A stretch of DNA of 64,000 nucleotides from Nodularia sp. NIES-3585 (GTDB taxonomy: Bacteria; Cyanobacteriota; Cyanobacteriia; Cyanobacteriales; Nostocaceae): NCBI RefSeq assembly GCF_002218065.1, contig NZ_BDUB01000001.1:1620711-1684710 (forward strand), in the 5' to 3' direction. Position numbers and translations under genes: made by a program. Each line of letters begins with the position of its first letter. Positions within the stretch are counted from its first letter, which is position 1. Below are positions 57,475 to 64,000 of the stretch, piece after piece. The notes under the pieces were generated by a model, which ran no database searches, had not been told where the DNA came from, and was given only the letters and a program-made list of their open reading frames with translations.

Positions 57475-57647
57475 GTTCTTTCTTTTTCTCCTGAATTTTT
57501 GGGTTATGGAAAAAAGCCGTGCATAAAGTTTCATAAGATATCGGAGAATAGAGGTAATTTTTACAAAATTCAATATTTTGTCTTCTGCATCTAGGCAAAA
57601 ACTATATAGAACCTAAACTTTGAAGGAAGCGTAAATCATTTGAAATT

Positions 57648-58403
57648 ATGGCAGGACACAGTAAATGGGCTAATATTAAGCGCCAGAAGGCGGTAGTAGA
57701 TGCCAAAAAGGGCAAGACTTTCGCCCAGTTGTCTAGGGCAATTATTATTGCTGCTAGAAGTGGTGTACCAGACCCCAGCTTAAATTTTCAGCTACGGACA
57801 GCTATTGATAAGGCTAAGGCGGCTGATATTCCTAATGATAATATTGAACGGGCGATCGCTAAAGGGGCTGGAACTTTTGGCGGTGATGGTGCTAGTTTTG
57901 AGGCGATTCGTTATGAGGGTTATGGTCCGGGTGGTGTGGCTATTTTAATTGAAGCCCTGACGGATAATCGTAATCGCACGGCGGCTGATTTACGTGGGGC
58001 TTTTAGTAAAAGTGGCGGAAATCTGGGTGAAACGGGTTGCGTTAGCTGGATGTTTGACCAAAAGGGTGTTTGTGTGGTTTCTGGGGTGGAGGATGAAGAC
58101 CAGCTTTTGGAAGCATCTCTGGAAGGTAGGGCTGAGTTTTATGAAATGATTGAGGATGACATGGCTGAGGTGTTTACTGAGATGTCAAATTTGGAGGTTC
58201 TCGGTCAGAGGCTGAGGGATACGGGTTTTCAGGTGAATGATGTGGAGTTACGCTGGATTCCTAGTAATTATATTGAGATTGTTGATTTTGAGCAAGGGCG
58301 ATCGCTCCTTAAGTTAATTGATTCTCTTGAGGGGTTGGATGATGTCCAGAATGTGACTGCTAATTTTGAAGTGGCTGAGAGTGTTTTGGATTTGTTGGTT
58401 TAG
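57648..58403 (+). CDS. YebC/PmpR family (TACO1-like) protein (251 aa)
   Basis: The family start MAGHSKWANIKRQKAVVDAKKGKTF is exact, and DNIERAIAKGAGTFGGDGASFEAIRYEGYGPGGVAILIE is well kept. YebC proteins were named as transcription regulators; recent work on relatives points to a ribosome-linked role in relieving stalls. The protein is cytosolic, with normal length. It is divergent from the sugar-binding lipoprotein gene. Confidence 0.95.
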   Translation: MAGHSKWANIKRQKAVVDAKKGKTFAQLSRAIIIAARSGVPDPSLNFQLRTAIDKAKAADIPNDNIERAIAKGAGTFGGDGASFEAIRYEGYGPGGVAILIEALTDNRNRTAADLRGAFSKSGGNLGETGCVSWMFDQKGVCVVSGVEDEDQLLEASLEGRAEFYEMIEDDMAEVFTEMSNLEVLGQRLRDTGFQVNDVELRWIPSNYIEIVDFEQGRSLLKLIDSLEGLDDVQNVTANFEVAESVLDLLV

Positions 58404-58576
58404 GAGGAACGAACCGCAAAGGACGCAAAGTACACGAAGGAAGAAGGAAGAAGGAAGGTAAGAAAGAAGGTAATATTACGAATTACGTTAGCGTAGCTCT
58501 CCCGTTCGCGTAGCGTTCCGCAGGAAAGGGAGCATTACGAATTACGAACTACGAATTACGAATTACGAATTACGAA
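58404..58576. repeat. tandem ATTACGAATTACGA repeats and HIP-like GC repeat
   Basis: The gap holds five or so copies of ACGAATT in tandem, a variant of the repeat also present at 37912-38010. Before it stands a palindromic GC-rich phrase (GTTCGCGTAGCGTTCCGC) of a kind frequent in Nostoc genomes. No gene is present. Confidence 0.7.
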
Positions 58577-60388
58577 TTACTTATATCCCGCAGCTTGCAA
58601 ATAAAATAATTTGGCGTAACGTCCTCCAGTCTGTAATAATTCTTCGTGGGTTCCCTGTTCTGCAACTTTACCTTCTTCTATAACTACAATTTTATCTGCC
58701 ATTCTCACAGTAGAAAAACGATGAGAAATTAAAAATACAATCTGATTTTGTGTCAGTGTGCGAAAATGATTGAATATATCAAACTCGGCTTGGGCATCCA
58801 TTGCTGATGTTGGTTCGTCTAATACTAAAATATCTGCTTTTGTTCGCATAAATGCACGGGCTAAGGCAATTTTTTGCCACTGTCCCCCTGAAAGTTCTTG
58901 TCCACTTTTGAACCAACGCCCTAGTTGAGTTTGAAAGTTTTGCGGTAGTTTTTCAATGAAGGGTTGCGCCATGCCTTTTTCGGCGGCTATTTCCCAGCGA
59001 TGTTTATCTGCTAAATGTTCTACATCGCCGACTCCAATATTTTCGCCGACGGTGAATTGGTAACGCACAAAGTTCTGAAATATTACTCCAATCCGTTTTT
59101 GCAATACATCTACATTCCATTCTTGCAAGTCTAATCCATCTAAATAAATTCTTCCTGAATCTGGGGTGTAAAGTCGAGTGAGTAATTTAATTAAGGTGGT
59201 TTTACCAGAACCGTTTTCACCGACAATGGCTAGTTTTTCTCCAGGTTTTAAATGTAGGGAAATATCTGTTAATGCAGGTTGAGAATTTCCCGGATAAGTA
59301 AATGATACGTTCTCAAAACGAACTCCATCTTCAGGGTTTATCCCTCTGGTTGCATTACCCCAAGATTTGGGAACTTCTTCTTCTAAGAAATCGTAGAGGT
59401 TGGATAAATATAAGTTGTCTTCATACATTCCGCCAATGGAAGTTAAGGCATTAGAAAATGTAGACTGTCCTTGGCGAAACACGGTGAGATACATTGTCAT
59501 ATCTCCCAAAGAAATCCTCCCCATCGCGGTTTCCACGACTATCCAAGCATAAGCTAAATAAAAAGCAGCTGTACTCACTAAACTCAGGAGATATCCCCAC
59601 AAACCCCGGCGCAGAGTTAAATCTCTATCTTCGCCATATAATTGACGAAACAGGTTGCGGTAACGTTCTAGCAGGGTTTCCCCTAGTTGGTAAAGTTTGA
59701 CCTCTGTGGCATAGTCTTCTCTCGCCAATAGATTTTCTATGTAGTGCTGTTGACGGGTTTCTGAGGCGCGCCAACTAAATAAACGAAAGGCTTGCCCGGC
59801 AAATTTAGTCTCGGCAATAAAGGCGGGCATAGCTGCTAAAATTAATACTATGACTGCCCACGCGGAGAAATTGATTAATAGCACGCCGTAGGTGACTAGG
59901 GAAAGGGCGTTTTGTACTAAGCCAAAGGTGCGCGTTACTAAGGAAAGGGGACGTACTGAGGCTTCGCGCCGGGCGTTAGTCAGTTTGTCATAAAATTCGG
60001 AATCTTCAAATTGGCGTAAATCTAATGTCAGCGCTTTTTCTAATATCAGTACATTTACTTTTTGTCCTAGTAGCACCCGTAACAACGATTGGCAAATAGA
60101 AATCCCCCGTTGACTACCGGCGAGGAGGGCGATCGCAACTGCTTCTAACCCCACATATAATAAAGGTTGGGTAATATTGCCATCATTGACTTGCGCCGCC
60201 AAAACCACTGCATCCACAATTAATTTGCCAATGTAGGCGATCGCAGCTGGTAAAAGACCCGCCACTAAAGTTAAAGTAGCAAGAATAATGGTCAAAGTCT
60301 GGCTAGTATTCCACACCAAGCTGATAGCCCGTCCGCTATAGCGAAAAACCGCCAGCGATTGACGCAGAGTGTTTCTTATTTTTTTCAT
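58577..60388 (-). CDS. ABC transporter, fused permease-ATPase (603 aa)
   Basis: A second half-type exporter, in a different subfamily from the one at 5449. The N-terminal 320 residues carry six helices. The ATPase has Walker A GENGSGKTTLIKLLTRLY, the signature LSGGQWQKIALARAFM, Walker B ILVLDEPTSAMD and H-loop ISHRFSTVRMAD. The ATG giving MKKIRNTLRQSLAVF is used, since an upstream extension to 60475 overlaps the divergent tab2 gene. Cargo unknown; peptide or lipid is likely for this group. Confidence 0.88.
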   Translation of the reverse strand: MKKIRNTLRQSLAVFRYSGRAISLVWNTSQTLTIILATLTLVAGLLPAAIAYIGKLIVDAVVLAAQVNDGNITQPLLYVGLEAVAIALLAGSQRGISICQSLLRVLLGQKVNVLILEKALTLDLRQFEDSEFYDKLTNARREASVRPLSLVTRTFGLVQNALSLVTYGVLLINFSAWAVIVLILAAMPAFIAETKFAGQAFRLFSWRASETRQQHYIENLLAREDYATEVKLYQLGETLLERYRNLFRQLYGEDRDLTLRRGLWGYLLSLVSTAAFYLAYAWIVVETAMGRISLGDMTMYLTVFRQGQSTFSNALTSIGGMYEDNLYLSNLYDFLEEEVPKSWGNATRGINPEDGVRFENVSFTYPGNSQPALTDISLHLKPGEKLAIVGENGSGKTTLIKLLTRLYTPDSGRIYLDGLDLQEWNVDVLQKRIGVIFQNFVRYQFTVGENIGVGDVEHLADKHRWEIAAEKGMAQPFIEKLPQNFQTQLGRWFKSGQELSGGQWQKIALARAFMRTKADILVLDEPTSAMDAQAEFDIFNHFRTLTQNQIVFLISHRFSTVRMADKIVVIEEGKVAEQGTHEELLQTGGRYAKLFYLQAAGYK

Positions 60389-60415
60389 GCTTATTTTTAT
60401 ACTGTTTTTTATAAA

Positions 60416-61234
60416 ATGATTAAAATTTGGCAAGTTGACTTTTATCGTCGTCCGGTGCAGGATACATCTGGACAAATTCTCTGGGAATTGCTGATTTGTG
60501 ACGCAAATCGTAGCTTTGAATATACAGCCACCTGTCCCCAGTCAGCAGCCAACTCTCATTGGCTTGCGACTCAAATTCAGTTAGCAGATAATGACAACTT
60601 ACCAGATATAATTCAGGTATTTCGTCCCCAGTCTTTGAGTTTAATTCAAGCAGCTGCAAACAACTTAGATATTGATGTCGAACCTACCCGCTACACTTTG
60701 GCGTTAAAACAGTGGTTAGAAGAAAAGCAATATCCCTTAGCCCTGGATAAACCACCCCCAACACCATTATCCGAAAACCTCTGGGGGGAAGAGTGGCGGT
60801 TTGCTACACTTCAAGCTGGCGAACTCGCGGATGTGTTCGCACAACGCCCGATACCGATTTTATCTATACCCGAATTTTTGAAACCGATAAATCTGGGTTT
60901 AGCATCCACAGTCCCCGTTCCTGGTGTCATTATCTATGGTGGCAGAAAATCTATGCCTTTGGCGCGATGGTTAGAAGAGGCACAGCCAGTAGCGTTAAAT
61001 TACATAGCTGGCGAGCCAAATGGTTTAATATTAGAAGCTGGTTTAGTTGATAGGTGGATTGTGGCGACGTTTGAAGATGCAGATGTAGCTACTGCTGCAA
61101 AAATTTATCAACAGCGTCAACAACAAAGCCAGGGATTGCACTTTTTATTAGTTCAACCCGATGATTCCGGGATGACTTATACAGGCTTTTGGTTATTACG
61201 GACAGAAAGAAGCTTCGAGTCCAAAGGTGCGTAG
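60416..61234 (+). CDS. Tab2/Atab2 family RNA-binding protein (272 aa)
   Basis: In plants and algae Tab2 is an RNA-binding protein needed for translation of psaB; cyanobacterial homologues are conserved but less studied. The start MIKIWQVDFYRRPVQD is canonical, as are IQVFRPQSLSLIQAAA and the late WIVATFEDADVATAA. I use the ATG at 60416, not the upstream frame start at 60359, as the family starts here. It is divergent from the exporter gene with only 27 bp between. Confidence 0.9.
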   Translation: MIKIWQVDFYRRPVQDTSGQILWELLICDANRSFEYTATCPQSAANSHWLATQIQLADNDNLPDIIQVFRPQSLSLIQAAANNLDIDVEPTRYTLALKQWLEEKQYPLALDKPPPTPLSENLWGEEWRFATLQAGELADVFAQRPIPILSIPEFLKPINLGLASTVPVPGVIIYGGRKSMPLARWLEEAQPVALNYIAGEPNGLILEAGLVDRWIVATFEDADVATAAKIYQQRQQQSQGLHFLLVQPDDSGMTYTGFWLLRTERSFESKGA

Positions 61235-61285
61235 ATGTAAAAAAATTAGCGTAAGATTATACAGTTATACTATAAAGTAATACTC

Positions 61286-61516
61286 ATGCTCAAAGTTACA
61301 ATTACCTTAGAAGAAGACATTCTAAAATTTGTAGATCAGTATGCACAGGGAAACCGCAGTGGATACGTCAATGCACTACTAGCAGAACACCGTCGCCAAA
61401 TTTTAGCAGCAGAAATGATTGCAGCCCTCAAGCAGGATGCTGAAGACCCGGAGTATCAAGCTGAAATTGCTGCTTGGGATCATGTTGTTGGAGATGGCAT
61501 TAATGCCAAGGGATAA
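61286..61516 (+). CDS. antitoxin of a MazEF/PemIK-type pair (76 aa)
   Basis: The N-terminus VTITLEEDILKFVDQYAQGNRSGYVNALLAEHR has the shape of a ribbon-helix-helix antitoxin. The C-terminal part (QDAEDPEYQAEIAAWDHVV) is acidic and should cover the toxin. Its last codons overlap the toxin start. The pair would normally repress its own promoter, which must lie in the 50 bp before the gene. Confidence 0.8.
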   Translation: MLKVTITLEEDILKFVDQYAQGNRSGYVNALLAEHRRQILAAEMIAALKQDAEDPEYQAEIAAWDHVVGDGINAKG

Positions 61517-61862
61517 TTTAACTTATCGGCGGGGAGAAATCCGTTGGGTGAATCTTGATCCTACATTCGGGGCTGAAGCACAAAAAACTCGTCTTTGCTT
61601 AATTGTGCAGAATGACATCATGAATCAGTATGGATTACTGACGATTGTCATGCCATTTCGACGAGGGAATAAACAAGCCCCCTATATTGTGAATGTGAAA
61701 GCAACCGGAAATAATGGATTAGACCAAGACCGTTTTATTGATGTTGGGCAAATCCGCGCTGTGGATTATAGTCGTATTTCGGACTTGGTAGGTGTACTAG
61801 AGGCAGAATATTGGGAACTCATTCGCACATCTGTAAATGTAGTTCTGGGATTTGGGTTTTAA
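61503..61862 (+). CDS. MazF/PemK-family endoribonuclease toxin (119 aa)
   Basis: The MazF fold is evident: LTYRRGEIRWVNLDPTFGAEAQKTRLCLIVQND at the start, TIVMPFRRGNKQAPYIVNV in the middle and RFIDVGQIRAVDYSRI at the C-terminal strand. I start it at the ATG overlapping the antitoxin stop, which gives the family length; the earlier frame start is a read-through of the antitoxin region. Free toxin cuts mRNA. The gene is intact, unlike the TumE-like toxin. Its end overlaps the convergent DUF2470 gene by 4 bp. Confidence 0.88.
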   Translation: MPRDNLTYRRGEIRWVNLDPTFGAEAQKTRLCLIVQNDIMNQYGLLTIVMPFRRGNKQAPYIVNVKATGNNGLDQDRFIDVGQIRAVDYSRISDLVGVLEAEYWELIRTSVNVVLGFGF

Positions 61863-62143
61863 TTTGCCTTAACCCGTGCTTGCTTGACCATCGCAATCAA
61901 AGTTTGGTGAGCATCTTCGGAGTCTACTAAAATATGATCGAACTGAATCCGAACTGGGACAGTTTCGGCATTTACCTGTGCTGTCAAATTCATCCCCTCA
62001 GCGTCAATTGACAGCATTTGCGCGGTTGTCGCATCTGTAACGCCGCCAAAAGCCTGGGCATAAAGAACCACTGCACTAGCATGATCCTCGTTCATGTGAC
62101 TGCAAATGCGTGAGCTGATTTCAGGAGAAAAGTTATCAGACAT
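61859..62143 (-). CDS. DUF2470 domain protein (94 aa)
   Basis: The domain typically forms the C-terminal part of HugZ-type haem-binding proteins. Here it stands alone. ISSRICSHMNEDHASAVVLYAQAFGG contains the usual HMNxDH motif. The separate HugZ-like oxidase-fold protein at 20329 lacks this domain, so the two may be a split pair, although 41 kb apart. Confidence 0.88.
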   Translation of the reverse strand: MSDNFSPEISSRICSHMNEDHASAVVLYAQAFGGVTDATTAQMLSIDAEGMNLTAQVNAETVPVRIQFDHILVDSEDAHQTLIAMVKQARVKAN

Positions 62144-62438
62144 GGTGTGCGAGTGAGTTAGTATTACAGCGATTTCCTCAATTTTAAGCTAATTGGTTGA
62201 AAATTTACAGGCTTGGAAATTGCCCACCAAACCGTCACTCACACTCCATTACTTGCATTGGCGATGTCTGGCGAACAAGTTGCACTTTGTGTCTTTTTTA
62301 GCCAATATAACTTAACAGGGATTAATTCAATTAAGATGAAAGTGACATTTGTCAAATAGTGTTTATATATCGTTGCGGAAACCAAAAAACTGAAACTGTA
62401 GCAAAACTATTCAGCCCAACTATTTAAGCTAAGAACCG

Positions 62439-63197
62439 ATGAGCGAAACAAGCCAACGTCGAATTGTTATTGGGGATGTACATGGCCACTATGAAGGTTT
62501 GATGACATTGATGGAGGCGATCGCCCCTGCATCAGACGATCAAGTTTATTTTTTAGGCGACTTAATTGATCGTGGCCCTAAAAGCGCACAAGTAATTGAT
62601 TTTGTCAAGGACAATAATTATCCTTGTCTGCTGGGAAATCATGAGCAAATGTTATTAAGCATTTTGACTGGCAGTAACACTTCTGCATCCGCAATGCAAG
62701 CATGGCTGTATGGTGGAGGGCAAGCAACTATAGCCAGTTACGAAGAAGCGAGTATTCCTGAGGAACATATGCAGTGGTTGAAAAGTTTGCCGCTGTATCT
62801 CGATTTGGGAGATATTTGGTTAACTCATGCTGGCGTAGACCCTGAAATACCTTTGGTAGAACAAACTGCCGAACAATTTTGCTGGATACGCGACGAATTT
62901 CACAGCATTGAACAACCATACTTTTCTGATAAGCTGATGATCATCGGTCATACCATCACCTTTACCTTCCCTGGCGTTGCCCCTGGTAAGTTAGCACAAG
63001 GGCAGGGATGGCTAGATATAGATACTGGTGCTTACCATCCCCGCAGCGGCTGGTTAACTGGATTGGACGCTACAAATAACTTAATTTATCAAGTCAACGT
63101 TTTTAATAATTCTGTCCGTACCTTGCCCTTAGCTGAAGGGGTGGTCATGGTTAAACCTGAGAAAAGAACTGCTCGCCGCCATAAGCAACGAGCATAA
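62439..63197 (+). CDS. PPP-family serine/threonine phosphatase or metallophosphatase (252 aa)
   Basis: The three metal-binding motifs are intact: GDVHGHYEGL, GDLIDRGPKS and LLGNHEQMLL, and a later histidine in IIGHTITF and GWLDIDTGAYH. This is the bacterial PrpA/ApaH-like PPP family; ApaH cuts diadenosine tetraphosphate, PrpA dephosphorylates proteins. The C-terminus is basic (RRHKQRA). The start is the ATG at 62439 after a 295-bp gap in which I see only AT-rich DNA. Confidence 0.9.
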   Translation: MSETSQRRIVIGDVHGHYEGLMTLMEAIAPASDDQVYFLGDLIDRGPKSAQVIDFVKDNNYPCLLGNHEQMLLSILTGSNTSASAMQAWLYGGGQATIASYEEASIPEEHMQWLKSLPLYLDLGDIWLTHAGVDPEIPLVEQTAEQFCWIRDEFHSIEQPYFSDKLMIIGHTITFTFPGVAPGKLAQGQGWLDIDTGAYHPRSGWLTGLDATNNLIYQVNVFNNSVRTLPLAEGVVMVKPEKRTARRHKQRA

Positions 63198-63216
63198 TTA
63201 ATGGTTGACATTTTAG

Positions 63217-64000
63217 TTAAAGTATGGCTTTGATATTAGCTCGATAAGCCGCATTATCCAATCCGTCACGCTGATTGCTAGGTTGGGCATTAATAGAACG
63301 TTGGAGGGCATTAATGCGATCGCCTGTGCCAGGGTGAGTACTCAAAAATGTCGGCACAGAACCCCCTCCTTGCATCAGCTTTTGCATAAAAGAAACCATT
63401 GCCGACTGGCCATAACCAGCTTGTGTCAAAGTTTTTAATCCTCTATTATCGGCATCAAATTCATCTTGACGACTGCGGGGACGGTTGAGTGCTAAGTCTA
63501 TACCAATTCCCACAGCGGCATTGCGATCTAAACCTGCTGCTGAAGCTACACCACTAGCAATCTCTCTTTGCCGCATCTGTTGTACTAAGTGTTTGCCAGT
63601 AATGTGACCAATTTCATGGGCAATTACACTCGCTAGTTCCGCTTCATTATCTGCGGCTTTCATCAAACCTGTGTGAATATAGACAAATCCCCCTAAAGTA
63701 GCAAAGGCATTGATAGCCTTATCGTCAACTACTTGGAAGGTAAAAGGAAGATTGGGGCGATCGCTATTAGCTACCAAGCGCTGACCAATTTGTTCCACAT
63801 AGCGATTAATTTGAGTATTGCGGCTGAGTCGAATATTACTACTTTGCAACTGCTGATTCATCTGCCTACCAAGATCAACCTCTTGGCGATCAGACATATT
63901 AGACATCTGAATTACCTGTATTCCCCGGAAGAGCAGAGACCGGATATCGAAGGCATTTCCCGGCATTGGTGTAGTTAGGCACAGAGTTAGGGCAACTACC
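63217..64000 (-). CDS. M48-family metalloprotease, 5' end beyond the window
   Basis: A periplasmic zinc protease of the BepA/YfgC type. IAHEIGHITGKHLVQQM is the HEXXH motif, and QDEFDADNRGLKTLTQAGY gives the third zinc ligand. LGRQMNQQLQ and FLSTHPGTGDRINALQ are typical. The frame stays open past the ATG at 63966 to the window edge, reading a hydrophobic VVALTLCLTTP, which should be the signal peptide. The true start is therefore not in the window. The role is outer-membrane protein quality control by analogy. Confidence 0.93.
   Translation of the reverse strand, partial: VVALTLCLTTPMPGNAFDIRSLLFRGIQVIQMSNMSDRQEVDLGRQMNQQLQSSNIRLSRNTQINRYVEQIGQRLVANSDRPNLPFTFQVVDDKAINAFATLGGFVYIHTGLMKAADNEAELASVIAHEIGHITGKHLVQQMRQREIASGVASAAGLDRNAAVGIGIDLALNRPRSRQDEFDADNRGLKTLTQAGYGQSAMVSFMQKLMQGGGSVPTFLSTHPGTGDRINALQRSINAQPSNQRDGLDNAAYRANIKAIL

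Overview
The window is chromosomal DNA of a filamentous, very probably heterocyst-forming cyanobacterium (Nostocales: Nostoc/Anabaena/Nodularia-like). The evidence is the many HIP1 octamers (GCGATCGC), heptanucleotide STRR tracts (GGGAGTG)n, psbA, a psbD without psbC beside it, petE, psbV, a ferrochelatase with a chlorophyll-binding tail, a Rubisco activase with a small-subunit-like domain, a Tab2-type RNA-binding protein and UPF0367. This is inferred from gene content; no species-level marker is present.

Layout. 1-450: the end of an IS5-type element and a 145-bp MITE, both inside a dispersed GC-rich repeat. 467-7173: PGM1-type ATP-grasp ligase, a phosphoribulokinase paralogue, a TumA/TumE-like toxin-antitoxin pair whose toxin has a stop codon, a ROK sugar kinase and an ABC exporter. 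7549-9155: psbA and a HIT protein. 9221-12672: an accessory cassette (Uma2 nuclease, MITE, type II restriction-modification pair) flanked by two copies of the 5' end of the HIT gene. 13009-20823: comM-type ATPase, YihY-type membrane protein, purB, DUF2808 protein, hemH, and a hydrolase/HugZ-like pair. 21017-21944: a complete IS5-type element read through a -1 frameshift. 22073-25972: an SDR/CIA30 protein, petE and psbV. 26133-32550: sugar ABC permeases, a 19-repeat CRISPR array without cas genes, rca and a sugar-binding protein. 32763-42782: accD, prepilin peptidase, leuB, a double QueD-type protein, an Rrf2 regulator-cysK-DnaJ cluster, an SLH porin and pterin dehydratase. 42988-44427: a structured RNA candidate and psbD. 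44797-52302: UPF0367, an ECF-type ATPase, a NYN ribonuclease, tRNA-Asn, a nested IS wreck and assorted housekeeping and nuclease genes. 52520-64000: metH, a sugar-binding lipoprotein, a YebC protein, an ABC exporter, tab2, a MazEF-type pair, a DUF2470 protein, a PPP phosphatase and an M48 protease cut by the window end.

Together the core genes serve oxygenic photosynthesis (D1, D2, plastocyanin, cytochrome c550, Rubisco activase, haem synthesis) and C1, amino acid and purine metabolism. Between them lie defence functions (restriction-modification, CRISPR), toxin-antitoxin modules and many small mobile or repeated sequences.

The most unusual feature is an unassigned segment of about 280 bp downstream of psbD. 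On the minus strand it has a very strong Shine-Dalgarno sequence, a 23-codon ORF, a hairpin over its start codon, a competing long-range stem and a terminator. This looks like a regulatory RNA or leader-peptide switch; I cannot place it in a known family from the sequence alone.
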